Assembly (NCBI GenBank): GCA_031262085.1
Contig: JAISIN010000025.1
Span: forward strand, 18,240-82,239
Origin: Prevotellaceae bacterium
Lineage (GTDB): Bacteria > Bacteroidota > Bacteroidia > Bacteroidales > Bacteroidaceae
Direction of reading: 5' to 3'
Length of the DNA stretch: 64,000 nucleotides
The notes below the pieces were generated by a model, which saw nothing but the letters and a program-made list of their open reading frames with translations, was not told the origin of the DNA and did no database searches. Position 1 is the stretch's first letter. Each line of letters starts with the position of its first letter. Both the position numbers and the translations under genes were made by a program. Of this stretch, positions 54,377-64,000 are shown piece by piece.

Positions 54377-55648
54377 TCAATCGTCGGTATATCGCTCGAT
54401 GGTTTGCTCACGATCGGGACCTACCGATACTATTTTAATCGGTACACCCAACTGCTCTTCAAGGAAAGAGAGATAAGCATTAAACTCCTCCGGAAACTCA
54501 TCTTCGCTCTGTATATGCGTCATGTCGGTTTGCCAGCCCGGCAGTTCTACATAGACGGGGTCGATCTCTTCGTTGATGTTGTAAGGTAAATAATCGATCT
54601 CCTCTCCGTTTATGCGATATGCCACACACGCTTTGATCGACTCAAAGTCGTCGAGCACATCACTTTTCATCATAATCAAATGCGTCACCCCGTCAATCAT
54701 GATGGCATACCTCAGCGCTACAAGGTCTATCCATCCGCAACGTCGTTTGCGACCGGTTACCGAGCCGAACTCGTTTCCCACGTTGCAAATTCGTTCGCCC
54801 GTTTCGTCGAACAGTTCCGTAGGGAACGGTCCGCTGCCTACGCGCGTGCAGTATGCCTTGAAGATTCCGTATACCTCCCCTATTCGGTTAGGTGCTACTC
54901 CCAGACCGGTGCAAGCACCTGCGCAGATGGTATTCGAGGAGGTAACGAACGGATACGAGCCAAAGTCCACATCGAGCATGGTGCCTTGTGCACCTTCGCA
55001 AAGGATGCTTTTCCCGTTGTTCAGCAGTTGGTTGATTTCGTGTTCGCTATCCACTAAAGCAAACTGCTTCAGGAACTCGATACCCTCCATCCATGCCTGC
55101 TCGGCTTCGGTAAGGTCGTATTCGTAGTTCAGCGCCTTCAGAATCTTTTCGTGGCGTGCTTTGGCAGCGACATACTTTTCGGCAAATCCATGCAGAATAT
55201 CTCCTACGCGCAGTCCGTTACGACTCACCTTATCAGTATAGGTCGGTCCTATTCCTTTTCCGGTCGTACCCACCTTATCGGCTCCTTTGGCAGCTTCGTA
55301 AGCGGCATCGAGCAGTCGGTGTGTCGGCAGTATGAGATGTGCTTTTTGGGAGATCTGCAATCGTTTCTTCAAGTTATGTCCCGATTCTTCCAACGCTTCG
55401 ACTTCGGCTTTAAAGAGTGCGGGGTCGAGTACTACTCCGTTTCCGATGATATTGATCTTATCCCCTTGAAATATGCCCGACGGAATCGATCGCAGCACAT
55501 ACTTTTGTCCTTCAAACTCCAGTGTATGACCGGCGTTAGGACCACCTTGGAATCGTGCAATGACGTCATATCTCGGGGTCAACACGTCGACTACCTTCCC
55601 TTTGCCTTCGTCGCCCCATTGCAATCCTAATAAAACATCTACTTTCAT
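54377..55648 (-). CDS. purA: Adenylosuccinate synthase
   Basis: PurA joins IMP and aspartate, with GTP, in the first step from IMP to AMP. The 423-residue sequence has [16 protein letters not shown] (P-loop and catalytic Asp), [53 protein letters not shown] and [17 protein letters not shown]. Length and motifs are typical. Its start overlaps the fur-like gene stop by four bases (ATGA), on the minus strand. Confidence 0.97.
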   Translation of the reverse strand: MKVDVLLGLQWGDEGKGKVVDVLTPRYDVIARFQGGPNAGHTLEFEGQKYVLRSIPSGIFQGDKINIIGNGVVLDPALFKAEVEALEESGHNLKKRLQISQKAHLILPTHRLLDAAYEAAKGADKVGTTGKGIGPTYTDKVSRNGLRVGDILHGFAEKYVAAKARHEKILKALNYEYDLTEAEQAWMEGIEFLKQFALVDSEHEINQLLNNGKSILCEGAQGTMLDVDFGSYPFVTSSNTICAGACTGLGVAPNRIGEVYGIFKAYCTRVGSGPFPTELFDETGERICNVGNEFGSVTGRKRRCGWIDLVALRYAIMIDGVTHLIMMKSDVLDDFESIKACVAYRINGEEIDYLPYNINEEIDPVYVELPGWQTDMTHIQSEDEFPEEFNAYLSFLEEQLGVPIKIVSVGPDREQTIERYTDD

Positions 55649-56136
55649 TTTTCTTTTTTCTGGTTATGTATTTTCTTTTGTTTCATTTTGTTTATGCGGC
55701 TACATTTGCTGCACGATCCATATATATATAAGGAGTAATGCGACAGCTTGAAATTCTTCAGCCGTGTGTTTGTAATCGCGTTTTGCAGCTCTTCGCTTTG
55801 AAACTCGGTTACCTTTCCGCATTGCGTACATATCTGATGGTGATGGGTTTCGCAATTATAGCATTTCTCGTATTGCGAAGAGTTTCCAAACTGATGTTTC
55901 ACCACCAGATTGGCATTGATAAGTAAGATGATTGTATTATAGAGGGTAGCACGGCTCACGCGAAAGTTTTCCTGTTCAGCCATGCGTATATAAAGAGAGT
56001 CTATATCAAAGTGCTCTTCGATGGAATAAATGGTATCGAGTATAGCATACCTTTCGGGTGTCTTTCGATGCCCGTTCAGGGTGAGATATTCGGTAAATAT
56101 CTGTTTAACTGTATCTTTTACTTGTTGATTATCCAT
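55645..56136 (-). CDS. Fur-family transcriptional regulator
   Basis: The 163-residue protein has a winged helix ([28 protein letters not shown] ... [19 protein letters not shown]) and a metal domain with [20 protein letters not shown], the zinc-site CxxC and His cluster; a second CxxC, CSKC, is at the end. The start is the ATG at 56136 (MDNQQVKDT), because upstream codons lie over a TACCTTTG -7 box (56169-56176, minus strand). It could be Fur, PerR or Zur; the residues seen do not separate them. The gene is translationally coupled to purA. Confidence 0.9.
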   Translation of the reverse strand: MDNQQVKDTVKQIFTEYLTLNGHRKTPERYAILDTIYSIEEHFDIDSLYIRMAEQENFRVSRATLYNTIILLINANLVVKHQFGNSSQYEKCYNCETHHHQICTQCGKVTEFQSEELQNAITNTRLKNFKLSHYSLYIYGSCSKCSRINKMKQKKIHNQKKEK

Positions 56137-56207
56137 GCAATGACGCTTTGCTGCCTTTTTAGGGCGAACAAAGGTAACTGTTTTTTGTGTAAAGCAACTC
56201 TTTGGCG

Positions 56208-56873
56208 TTACTTTTTTACCGCTTCCGTAAGATCGGCAACAGCAGCATACAGCCACAGTTCGTTTTCTGTGGTGCTATCTTTCAGGTTTTCTACCCGCCG
56301 GCAAACCAAAAAGGCATGTTCCTCACTATGCTGCATAAAACACCGTATGGCTGTCAGTGCGGCATTGCGCAGATGATAATTACCCGATAGTGCGGCACAC
56401 ACCGCTTGGTCGAGCAGCTCGTTGGCAGCCCGTTCGGGCATATCCCCCTTCCGTATCAGCAAGCGAGCTATGGTGAAGAAGCCGCATATCTGCTTGTATT
56501 CTCCCTCGCCGGCAATCCAGCAAAGCGACAGCGCCGGAGCATAAGGCAGATACTGAAACAGATTCATGGAGGTCAGTTCGGCTATTTCGAGATGATGAAT
56601 GTTTTCTACCCAGATGTCGGCTATTTCGGGCAGAAAACTATCTACGGGCTGCAGCAGTCCTGCCAATATCTTGCACTCTCTGATATTCTCTTTCCAGAGA
56701 GCTTGCGCCAAAGCATGTTCTTTAGGATACATAGAGGCTATTTCTCTGATGCGCGGAAGTTCAATGCCAAAGTTCATCTTATACACCACTCCCTTTTCGC
56801 GCATGCTTTGTGCTACTGCACCATTCATATATCGGCGCAGATGGCTCTTTATCTCCTGTAATTGTTCATTCAT
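56208..56873 (-). CDS. DNA alkylation repair protein (AlkD-like)
   Basis: The 221-residue all-helical protein has the HEAT-repeat layout of AlkD-type glycosylases: [55 protein letters not shown] and helical repeats to the end. AlkD removes alkylated bases. The start is set at the ATG at 56873; an in-frame TTG six bases earlier is weaker. It is a separate gene with 72 bases to the fur-like gene. The family also has members without glycosylase activity; the catalytic Asp was not certain by eye. Confidence 0.75.
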   Translation of the reverse strand: MNEQLQEIKSHLRRYMNGAVAQSMREKGVVYKMNFGIELPRIREIASMYPKEHALAQALWKENIRECKILAGLLQPVDSFLPEIADIWVENIHHLEIAELTSMNLFQYLPYAPALSLCWIAGEGEYKQICGFFTIARLLIRKGDMPERAANELLDQAVCAALSGNYHLRNAALTAIRCFMQHSEEHAFLVCRRVENLKDSTTENELWLYAAVADLTEAVKK

Positions 56874-56978
56874 ACACAATGATCGGTTGGGTTAACAGAA
56901 AAAAAGAAACGTCTCCCATCCACTTGGCGTGGGAAACATTTCTCTTTTGTAGTTCTTTTCACACGTACACCCTATAGG

Positions 56979-57443
56979 TTATCTACGGTGTTCCATGTGT
57001 TTTTTACGATATCCGTTCGGAGTTTCGCCTACATTCTTATAGAAAGCGGCATAGAAGGATTGGCGATTGGCAAAGCCCACCATGGTGCTAATCTCCTCTA
57101 CGTTGAGGTCGGCATACCGCTTATCGGTTAGCAAATGCTTGGCATCCTTTACCCGATACTCATTCAGCAGGCACGAATAGTTCATGCCAAAGCGAGAGTT
57201 TACTACGGCGGACAAATAGCGTGTGTTGGTTTTCAACTCTTTCGCCAAATCCTTAGCCGAATAATTGGGATCTTTGTACTTCTTCTGTACGACAATGATA
57301 TTCAAAATCTTGTCATACAATTCATCCGCCAGTTCTGGACGTATCAACGAACGATAAGCGGCATCCTTGTCTTTTTTCTCCCTCAGATTGTAGGGACGCT
57401 TTTTCGTAGCTATCACCTGATCTGTTGTTTCTAAATCACTCAT
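56979..57443 (-). CDS. AraC-type transcriptional regulator (short)
   Basis: The 154-residue protein has a 50-residue lead-in followed by the two helix-turn-helix units of the AraC DNA-binding domain: YSAKDLAKELKTNTRYLSAVVNSRF and VEEISTMVGFANRQSFYAAFYKNVGETPNGYRKK. No ligand domain is present, so it may be a short regulator. It is divergent from the mannan operon at 57893 with a 449-base gap; control of that operon is possible but unproven. Confidence 0.88.
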   Translation of the reverse strand: MSDLETTDQVIATKKRPYNLREKKDKDAAYRSLIRPELADELYDKILNIIVVQKKYKDPNYSAKDLAKELKTNTRYLSAVVNSRFGMNYSCLLNEYRVKDAKHLLTDKRYADLNVEEISTMVGFANRQSFYAAFYKNVGETPNGYRKKHMEHRR

Positions 57444-57892
57444 CGAATTTTAATTGGTTAGGGGTTTTATAAACGATTAATTACTTGCTTAAAAGACGGG
57501 TATTATAAAGATATATACCTTACTTTAAACGATACAAATGTATGATGTTTTTTTTTGCCCCACAACATTCCCGTCTATTTTTTTGTATCTACTTAGTGAA
57601 AAAAGCTAAAAAGCGTACTTATTTCATGTTTTTGTTGTCTTTACGAGTATTCAAAACGTTAGTTATCAGCATTTATTCAGGATATTATTCCAAATTATGA
57701 AAGCTGTCTCGCCTTATATATAGCGCTACATCATCTTGCATATAGTTTACGTTATCTTTATCATTCTTGCGCGTATAATATAGTAATGTGATAAAATTGT
57801 ATCATCCACTATCTACAAATGGAGCTATCTTTGCATAGTCATTTCATCATAACGACTATATACAGATAATGTAAATCCATTATGATAACACT
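57444..57892. other. Divergent regulatory region between the araC-type and GH26 genes
   Basis: The 449-base AT-rich gap holds promoter-like signals. TATCTTTG at 57826-57833 faces the GH26 gene, 59 bases before the start. On the other strand the leader of the araC-type gene ends TAAGCAAGTAATTA (57478-57491), the same string found upstream of two polysaccharide genes. No operator with clear symmetry and no open frame was found. Confidence 0.55.
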
Positions 57893-58666
57893 ATGAAACA
57901 AGGTAAAAAAATGATTCCGGTATTAGCATCCGTCTTCTTTTGGGCGTGTACTCCCGCCACCCGGTCTATATCAGAAACAGAACAGCTCCTGAAGAACCTG
58001 CAAAAACTCCCGGCAACCGGATTTATGTTCGGTCATCAAGACGATACGGTGTACGGCATAGGCTGGGATGGCGCTCCCGAACAGTCGGACGTCAAACGGG
58101 TATGTGGCGACTATCCTGCGGTAATGGGCTTCGATTTGGGACAATTAGAACTGGACGACACCCTGAATCTGGATAAAGTGCCTTTTGCAAGCATCCGAAG
58201 AGAAATCATCAATCAATATCAAAGGGGCGGATTGGTCACTTTGAGCTGGCATGCCCGCAATCCGCTGACCGGAGGCGATGCGTGGGACGTATCGGATAGC
58301 ACGGTCGTTCAATCCATTCTGTCCGGCGGAACCAATCAAGCGAAGTTCGAAGGATGGATGGAGCAAATAGCCCGTTTCCTCAACACACTGAAGAGCGAAG
58401 ACGGCACGTCGATACCCGTACTGTTCCGTCCGTGGCATGAGCAAACCGGCTACGAAGGCATCCCCGACCCGAATTGGTGGACAAAGACCTTGCTGCCTGC
58501 CCTCGGGAAATATCCGATAGCCTATGTATTAGTATGGCGTAATGCTCGCGAGCGAGTAACCCACTTCTTCGCCCCATATCCGGGACAAGCCTCGGCAGTC
58601 GACTTCGAAGCGTTTTACCAACAACCGAAGACGCTGTTTGCCGCCGACGTAAATCTGTATGAGTAA
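57893..58666 (+). pseudogene. GH26 beta-mannanase with internal deletion
   Basis: The 257-residue product is a GH26 mannanase with a lipobox-like start (FWACTPA). Conserved pieces are FMFGHQDDTVYGIGW, GFDLGQLELDD, GLVTLSWHARNPLTGGDAWD, then FRPWHEQTGYEGIPDPNWWTKTLLP and AYVLVWRNARE. In full-length GH26 enzymes the acid/base Glu (RPWHE) and the nucleophile Glu (a T-E-T/S-G strand before WWT) are about 90 residues apart. Here they are merged into one HEQTGYEGIP stretch, so the intervening region and one catalytic Glu are missing. The frame is intact, so it looks like an in-frame deletion; the enzyme is probably inactive. In B. fragilis the intact gene heads the same operon. Confidence 0.75.
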
Positions 58667-58686
58667 TCCATAATCATATCCTTCTG

Positions 58687-59874
58687 ATGAATACATATAA
58701 TAATAAGGTGAAAAGATTGTTTCAGGAACACGAAAAACTGATCACCCGAAAGAACGAACCGGAACCCGACGGGAACAATCTCTTCACGCGCTATCACTAT
58801 CCGGTATTGACTTCCGCACATACTCCGCTCTTTTGGCGGTACGATCTCGACGAACAGACCAACCCCTCGCTGCTGGAGCGCATCGGCATGAATGCCACCA
58901 TGAACTCGGGCGCCATGAAATGGAACGGTAAGTATTTATTAATGGTACGCGTAGAAGGCGTCGACCGTAAATCGTTCTTTGCGGTGGCAGAAAGTCCCAA
59001 TGGAGTGGACAACTTTCACTTCTGGGACTATCCCGTCACCATGCCCGAAGACCTCGTCGCTGCTACCAACGTATACGATATGCGCCTCACTGCTCATGAA
59101 GACGGGTGGATCTACGGCATCTTCTGTGCCGAACGACACGACGATACCGCGCCCGCAGGCGACCTCTCGGCTGCAACGGCTACCGCAGGCATTGCCCGCA
59201 CACACGATTTGATAACGTGGCATCGACTACCCGACCTGCACAGCAAGAGTCAGCAACGCAATGTGGTGCTTCACCCCGAGTTTGTCGACGGGAAGTATGC
59301 CCTCTACACCCGTCCGCAAGACGGATTCATTGATGCCGGCAGCGGCGGAGGCATCGGATGGGCTTTGATAGACGACATCACACATGCCAAGATCACCGAA
59401 GAACGCATCATCGATCCGCGCTACTATCACACCATCAAAGAGGTGAAAAACGGCGAAGGACCGCATCCGCTCAAAACCCCGCAAGGGTGGCTGCATCTGG
59501 CACACGGTGTGCGCGCCTGCGCCGCCGGATTGCGCTACGTACTCTATCTGTACATGACTGCGCTCGACGACCCTGCCCGTCTCATTGCTGCTCCCGGTGG
59601 ATACTTCATGGCGCCGACGGGTGAAGAGCGTGTGGGCGATGTCAGCAACGTGCTCTTTTCCAACGGGTGGATAGCCGACGACGACGGCACGGTCTACATC
59701 TATTACGCCTCTTCGGATACCCGCATGCACGTAGCGGTATCATCTATCGAAAAGCTTACCGACTACTGTCTGCATACGCCGACAGACCGGTTGGCCTCTT
59801 CGACCTCCGTAGAAACGTTAAATAAACTTATATACAAGAATTTGAAGATTCTAAAGACAAGTACAATTTCATAA
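58687..59874 (+). CDS. GH130 beta-1,4-mannosylglucose phosphorylase
   Basis: The 395-residue protein is a GH130 phosphorylase acting in the cytoplasm on 4-O-beta-mannosyl-glucose with phosphate to give mannose-1-phosphate and glucose. Motifs: [81 protein letters not shown] and [12 protein letters not shown], in the order of mannosylglucose phosphorylases (the Unk1/MGP type). It lies 20 bases after the GH26 gene and before a GPH transporter and a 2-epimerase, the known mannan-catabolism order of B. fragilis. Confidence 0.92.
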   Translation: MNTYNNKVKRLFQEHEKLITRKNEPEPDGNNLFTRYHYPVLTSAHTPLFWRYDLDEQTNPSLLERIGMNATMNSGAMKWNGKYLLMVRVEGVDRKSFFAVAESPNGVDNFHFWDYPVTMPEDLVAATNVYDMRLTAHEDGWIYGIFCAERHDDTAPAGDLSAATATAGIARTHDLITWHRLPDLHSKSQQRNVVLHPEFVDGKYALYTRPQDGFIDAGSGGGIGWALIDDITHAKITEERIIDPRYYHTIKEVKNGEGPHPLKTPQGWLHLAHGVRACAAGLRYVLYLYMTALDDPARLIAAPGGYFMAPTGEERVGDVSNVLFSNGWIADDDGTVYIYYASSDTRMHVAVSSIEKLTDYCLHTPTDRLASSTSVETLNKLIYKNLKILKTSTIS

Positions 59875-59893
59875 TACTTTATACTTTTGCAGC

Positions 59894-61327
59894 ATGGTTG
59901 AGAAACGATATAACAACTATATAACCAATAACTACAAATTAAAACCGTTGTCTACATTTCGAGAAAAGATAGGTTACGGATTTGGCGATATGGCCTCATC
60001 CATGTTCTGGAAGATATTCTCCTACTACCTTCCGTTTTTCTATTCCAATATATACGGGTTAAGCTTGTCAGACACCGCCATGTTGCTGCTGATCACTCGT
60101 GTGTGGGATGCTATATCCGACCCTATGATGGGTATCATCGCCGATCGCACCCATTCGCGTTGGGGCAAATACCGTCCCTACCTGCTGTGGGTAGCGGTGC
60201 CGTTTGCCATTTGCGGTGTATTGGTGTTTACTACACCCAACGTCGGACCGCAGGGCAAGTTAATCTACGCCTACGTCACCTATATACTGATGATGACCGT
60301 CTACACCGCTATCAACGTACCTTATGCCGCTATGCTGGGTGTCATGACTCCCAACCCCGATACCAAGACCATTTTCTCTTCTTACCGCATGTTCTTTGCA
60401 TACGCAGGTAGCTTCATAGCCCTGTATAGTTGGGAGCGGCTGTGCGATCTGTTCGAAAAAGCCACTTGGTCATTAACCGACAGTTGGCAACAAGCCATGA
60501 TGGTCATTGCTCTGATTACCATCATCCTCTTCATGCTTTGCTACCGGATGACGCGCGAGCGTATTCGCAATACCTCTACCGTATCGGCACTCAAAGACTT
60601 GAAGTTACTTGTCACGAATGCCCCGTGGTGGTTGCTGATTGGCGCAGCTCTCTGCTCCAACTTGTTCAACACCGTTCGCGGAGCTACGGTAGCCTATTAT
60701 TTCAAGGACATTGTAGGCGATAACGTATATCTTCATTTAGGCGATTTCTCGCTGTTTTTCTATGCCGGCTTGTTTTTGGGCATCGGCGAAGTGGCAAATA
60801 TGTTGGGCGTTACGCTCACGGTACCCATCTCGCGTGCCATCGGCAAGAAAAACACCTATTTATATATGATGATAAGCCTGGCAGTACTGAGCAGCATTTT
60901 CTTTTTTGTACCGGCAACCAATTTCGGCTTTTGGCTCATGCTGTTGTTGCAGATCATTATCTCGATAGCTACGGGCATCATCTCTCCGCTGGTGTGGAGT
61001 ATGTATGCCGATGTGTCCGAGTATGCCGAGCTACGCGACGGCACGGCTTCGACCGGTCTCATCTTCTCCTCCTCCTCGATGGCACAGAAGTTTGGTGGTG
61101 CCTTTGGCGGTGCCTTGGTGATGTGGATGTTGGCAATCTTTGGTTACAGCACTGCCGAAGGCGCGGTTCAGTCGCCCCAAGCCATCATGGGACTGAAAGT
61201 GCTTATGAGTTGGGTACCGGCAGGCACCGCTATACTGGCAGTAATCGTGATATATTTCTATCCTTTGACACGTGATAAGGTGAAGGAGATCAATAGCCGA
61301 TTGATGGCACGAAGGAAAAAGAATTAA
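59894..61327 (+). CDS. GPH-family sugar:cation symporter (probably mannobiose)
   Basis: The 477-residue membrane protein has about twelve spans and the glycoside-pentoside-hexuronide hallmarks: REKIGYGFGDMASSMFWKIF, TRVWDAISDPMMGIIADRTHSRWGKYRPYLLW and PLVWSMYADVSEYAELRDG. In the mannan operon it should import mannobiose. A TACTTTTG -7-like box ends at 59889, immediately before the ATG at 59894; if that box is used, translation would have to start further in. The start codon is therefore less sure than the gene. Confidence 0.9.
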   Translation: MVEKRYNNYITNNYKLKPLSTFREKIGYGFGDMASSMFWKIFSYYLPFFYSNIYGLSLSDTAMLLLITRVWDAISDPMMGIIADRTHSRWGKYRPYLLWVAVPFAICGVLVFTTPNVGPQGKLIYAYVTYILMMTVYTAINVPYAAMLGVMTPNPDTKTIFSSYRMFFAYAGSFIALYSWERLCDLFEKATWSLTDSWQQAMMVIALITIILFMLCYRMTRERIRNTSTVSALKDLKLLVTNAPWWLLIGAALCSNLFNTVRGATVAYYFKDIVGDNVYLHLGDFSLFFYAGLFLGIGEVANMLGVTLTVPISRAIGKKNTYLYMMISLAVLSSIFFFVPATNFGFWLMLLLQIIISIATGIISPLVWSMYADVSEYAELRDGTASTGLIFSSSSMAQKFGGAFGGALVMWMLAIFGYSTAEGAVQSPQAIMGLKVLMSWVPAGTAILAVIVIYFYPLTRDKVKEINSRLMARRKKN

Positions 61328-61340
61328 CTCACTATATATC

Positions 61341-62519
61341 ATGAACATCGAACAACTACGCTTAGAGGTGACAGACGAACTGACCACCCATATTTTGCCC
61401 TTTTGGATGAATAATATGATCGATCGCAAACGAGGTGGTTTCTACGGACAGATGAGTGGCGAGGGCATGCTTGTGCCTTATTCGCCCAAGGGAGCAGTAC
61501 TCAATGCCCGCATCTTGTGGACATTCTCGGCTGCCTATCGCCGGTTAGATAATCCGGCTTATTTAGAAACAGCTACCCGAGCCAAAGATTATTTCCTTCG
61601 TCATTTCATCGACAAACGAGGTGGAGTATTCTGGTCGCTCACCTATAAAGGATTGCCCTACAATACCAAGAAGCAGATATACGCCATTGCCTTTGCCATC
61701 TACGGACTGGCAGAGTATTACCTCGCCACCCGCGACGAAGAGAGTTTGGCTGCTGCCATCCGCCTTTACAAAGATGTTGAACGACACAGCTTCGATGCCG
61801 ATGCCAACGGCTACATCGAAGCTTGCTCGCGTAACTGGTTACCGTTGTTCGACATGCGACTAAGCGAACGTGATGCCAACGACTGCTTCACGATGAATAC
61901 CCACCTGCATTTGCTGGAGGCATACACCGCTCTCTACCGGATATGGCGCAATAAACGGCTGGGCGAAAGACTGTGCAATCTGATCGATATATTCACCACC
62001 CGCATTATTCATCCGCAGACGGCACATCTGCAGCTCTTCTTCGACAAGGATTGGAACAGTACACGCCCCGTCATCTCTTACGGGCACGACATCGAAGCGT
62101 CGTGGCTACTCTGCGAAGCTGCATCTGCGCTAAGCCCCAAGCTATTGTCCGAGCTTCTGCCCACCGCATGCCGTATAGCGCACGCCGCCGACGAAGGATT
62201 GACATCCGACGGAGCCTTGTGCTACGAGACCAACACCGACACCGGATGCACCGATGCCGACCACCACTGGTGGGTGCAAGCCGAGAATGTAACAGGTCAC
62301 TACAATCTCTATCGTTATACGGGCGATGAAGATGCCTTGCAGAAAGCATTTGCCGCTTGGGAGTATATCAAGAATCATCTGATCGACCGGCAGAAGGGCG
62401 AATGGTTCTGGAGCATCCGCGCCGACGGTAGTGTAAATACCGTCGACGATAAAGCCGGTTTATGGAAATGTCCGTATCACAACGGGCGTATGTGCATGGA
62501 GTTTATTCACTCCGTATAG
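61341..62519 (+). CDS. Mannobiose/cellobiose 2-epimerase
   Basis: The 392-residue protein is an N-acylglucosamine-2-epimerase-like (alpha/alpha)6 barrel. The motif GFYGQMSGEGMLVPYSPKGAVLNARILWTF is followed by YGHDIEASWLLCEAA and TDADHHWWVQAENVTGHYNL, with the two active-site His in the expected order; the end WKCPYHNGRMCMEF is typical. In this operon it converts mannobiose to mannosylglucose for the GH130 enzyme. Its final 13 bases overlap the end of the convergent M64 gene. Confidence 0.92.
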   Translation: MNIEQLRLEVTDELTTHILPFWMNNMIDRKRGGFYGQMSGEGMLVPYSPKGAVLNARILWTFSAAYRRLDNPAYLETATRAKDYFLRHFIDKRGGVFWSLTYKGLPYNTKKQIYAIAFAIYGLAEYYLATRDEESLAAAIRLYKDVERHSFDADANGYIEACSRNWLPLFDMRLSERDANDCFTMNTHLHLLEAYTALYRIWRNKRLGERLCNLIDIFTTRIIHPQTAHLQLFFDKDWNSTRPVISYGHDIEASWLLCEAASALSPKLLSELLPTACRIAHAADEGLTSDGALCYETNTDTGCTDADHHWWVQAENVTGHYNLYRYTGDEDALQKAFAAWEYIKNHLIDRQKGEWFWSIRADGSVNTVDDKAGLWKCPYHNGRMCMEFIHSV

Positions 62520-63784
62520 AAATCGATGATGCGACCGATACCCCGTTCGCACACGGGGCAGAAGGTAGGATACGTATTGTTGCGCATCCGGCACTCGTCA
62601 GCCGGTCGGTAAACTCCCTTAAACGAATATCCGCCACCTTCGTACACACCTACGGGGTGTTTCGCTTTCTCGCTTACGGGCGTAGGGACAGGGGTGCCCG
62701 GGTTCAACAGATCCTTCCATTTCGCATCGAAGTCGACCAGCGTGGTAATATTGGGTTCCCACGGCTCCACGTCTGTCGGGTAAGTATCCGAGTTAAAATC
62801 ATCTTCATAAAAATATTCGTCGGCAAGCCCTCCGAAGGCGTGACCGAACTCATGCACAATGACCTCCTTGAAGGTGGGATGGTGTGCCGTACTCAGTGTG
62901 TACGAATGGTAAATGCCGCCGCCACCATACTCTTCGCTGTTTGCCAGAATAATGATATGTTCGTAATCGATGCCTGCCAGTGCATTATGTACGGCAAACA
63001 CTTGTTGCGTGGTCAGATAGCGGTCTGAATAGAACGTGCTGAAGTGCGAACCGAATGCCGTTTGGCGCCACACCCCCTCTTTAGGTATGCTGACATTGCT
63101 ATCGACCGACGGACTCATCACTGCCACCACGTTGAAACGGCTGCGGTTCTCTTTGAACGGTGTATAGTCGAAGAGCGATGCCACTGCCCGTTCGGCGTCC
63201 TGATAAAACACGCCCGCCTCTTCGGGTTTGTAGCCTTCTGCCAGAATAGCGATGTCGATGCACTTTTCGGGCGTACCGTTTTGCTGCAGATAGCGATGCG
63301 GGGTGATGTGCGACAATCCGCGCCGGTGAATCAGTATATCTTTGGGGTCGACGGTTTGCGCCAACCGGACAGTTACTTCATGGCGAGCGTTGTACAGTGC
63401 GATCTCTATCTCGACGGGATGTAACGGGAAAGGTACCAGAAAACTATTCTCAAACCCGCGTTGTTTGGTTTTGGCTTCTTCGGTTGCTATCCACTCTTGA
63501 AAAAGCGAAGAGAAAGAGGTGACGTAGAGCGTTTGATGATTGCGGACATCACGTACCGTGATTTGTCCATTACCCGACAGCGGCAGCTCGCCCAATCGAT
63601 GTCGGCGTCCTGCCCACGAAGGTAGCACGCTCATTTCGCTCAAGCAGACCGACTGATGTGCGGCATCGCCCGAAAAGATATAATCCAAACGCAAGGTTCT
63701 ATTCTCGAAATGGGCATCGAACTCTTGGGCATACCCCGTCATGGAGGCAAGTAAGCATAGAACAAAAAGAAGATATGATTTCAT
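62507..63784 (-). CDS. M64-family metallopeptidase
   Basis: The 425-residue exported protein (signal peptide MKSYLLFVLCLLASMTGYAQ) has a 150-residue beta-rich N-terminal domain and a peptidase domain with IVHEFGHAFGGLADEYFYE: HExxH plus a downstream Asp-Glu, as in the M64 family of IgA peptidases. Other segments fit too: CIDIAILAEGYKPEEAG and HIIILANSEEYGGGG. Secreted or surface zinc protease; substrate unknown, IgA cleavage in gut strains is only one possibility. The start at 63784 is chosen since a TATATTTG box (63816-63823, minus strand) lies just upstream, inside the longer frame to 63883. Confidence 0.88.
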   Translation of the reverse strand: MKSYLLFVLCLLASMTGYAQEFDAHFENRTLRLDYIFSGDAAHQSVCLSEMSVLPSWAGRRHRLGELPLSGNGQITVRDVRNHQTLYVTSFSSLFQEWIATEEAKTKQRGFENSFLVPFPLHPVEIEIALYNARHEVTVRLAQTVDPKDILIHRRGLSHITPHRYLQQNGTPEKCIDIAILAEGYKPEEAGVFYQDAERAVASLFDYTPFKENRSRFNVVAVMSPSVDSNVSIPKEGVWRQTAFGSHFSTFYSDRYLTTQQVFAVHNALAGIDYEHIIILANSEEYGGGGIYHSYTLSTAHHPTFKEVIVHEFGHAFGGLADEYFYEDDFNSDTYPTDVEPWEPNITTLVDFDAKWKDLLNPGTPVPTPVSEKAKHPVGVYEGGGYSFKGVYRPADECRMRNNTYPTFCPVCERGIGRIIDFYTE

Positions 63785-63879
63785 GCTGATAAAGTATTTA
63801 GTGATGATATGACTGCAAATATACACAATTCTATCGTTGGTGTAGGACATCAGCCGTTTGGACAGATGCTCCTTTTCGT

Positions 63880-64000
63880 TCACCCAATCAAATACCGCCC
63901 GATGTTTCGTTTCTCCTTGTCGAAACTCACGCCGACCTTTATCAGTTTGCGCCCGTCGAGGGTATAGGGGAGCAGGTATCCCTTTTCGTCTATCTGACGG
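63880..64000 (-). CDS. C-terminal end of an AAA-ATPase/PD-(D/E)XK gene (partial)
   Basis: The minus-strand frame from the window edge to TGA at 63880 encodes about 39 residues including EKGYLLPYTLDGRKLIKVGV and ends FDKEKRNIGRYLIG. This matches the usual C-terminal end of the AAA-ATPase_like/PD-(D/E)XK proteins, in which a GY-x-x-PY loop is followed by a K-V/I-G-V strand. It would be a second member of the family besides the complete gene at 15560. Only the tail is visible. Confidence 0.6.
   Translation of the reverse strand, partial: RQIDEKGYLLPYTLDGRKLIKVGVSFDKEKRNIGRYLIG

Noticed and set aside
63785..63883. N-terminal extension of the M64 peptidase to 63883
   Set aside because: It would bury the signal peptide 33 residues into the protein and runs across a TATATTTG box.

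Overview
The window looks like a chromosomal segment of a Bacteroides (Bacteroidota, order Bacteroidales). Reasons: Bacteroidota-only families (DUF5606, the PUR/DUF3276 protein, DUF5686 with a carboxypeptidase-regulatory domain, PorT, a NusB with a long N-terminal extension, LruC lipoproteins); promoters of the TTTG ... TAnnTTTG type; the trp gene order B-E-G-D-C-F-A; and a mannan operon with the gene order known from B. fragilis. The species cannot be fixed from the sequence alone. No insertion sequence, integrase, CRISPR array or rRNA gene was seen; there is one tRNA gene.

Layout. 1-2565: 5' part of an exopolysaccharide operon on the minus strand (start of a chain-length-determinant-like gene, TolC-like protein, initiating sugar-phosphate transferase, single-domain response regulator). 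2605-8344: three LruC-type lipoprotein genes. 8524-15540: complete tryptophan operon with a leader peptide containing three consecutive Trp codons, a terminator/antiterminator pair and a promoter. 15560-17359: AAA-ATPase/PD-(D/E)XK gene. 17687-28335: surface-polysaccharide locus, with a plus-strand operon (GT2, flippase, GT4, GT2) converging on minus-strand genes (GT4-GT2 fusion, methyltransferase, GT4, a truncated GT4, acyltransferase). 28567-29745: Panacea-type toxin-antitoxin pair next to the 3' end of tRNA-Arg(UCU). 29796-40449: housekeeping genes (glgB, oxidoreductase, S4 protein, pth, rplY, PUR protein, nusB, yajC, YbbR, coaE, menA). 40642-44587: GH3 and GH43 hemicellulose enzymes. 44667-49704: defence-like block with an MNT/HEPN pair, 22-bp tandem repeats, an exonuclease, and a tightly overlapping three-gene operon of a HEPN-like protein, a KGGVGR-variant MinD/ParA-like ATPase and a second P-loop ATPase. 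49805-57443: DUF5686, rarA, porT, purA, fur-family, AlkD-like and AraC-type genes. 57893-62519: mannan/mannobiose operon (GH26, GH130, GPH transporter, 2-epimerase) whose GH26 has lost an internal segment. 62507-63784: M64 peptidase. The window ends in the C-terminus of another PD-(D/E)XK gene.

How genes work together. The trp operon makes tryptophan from chorismate and is probably switched by ribosome stalling on the leader peptide. The mannan operon should import mannobiose, epimerise it to mannosylglucose and phosphorolyse it to mannose-1-phosphate and glucose; the secreted or lipid-anchored GH26 that would supply mannobiose appears inactive. The most novel-looking item is the HEPN/KGGVGR-ATPase/P-loop-ATPase operon at 46557-49704, a candidate anti-phage or abortive-infection system that I cannot match to a named system. 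Other points of interest are the Panacea pair with a MazF-like partner, three independent clusters of 22-23 bp tandem repeats between genes, and an acidic duplicated insert inside the sugar-phosphate transferase.
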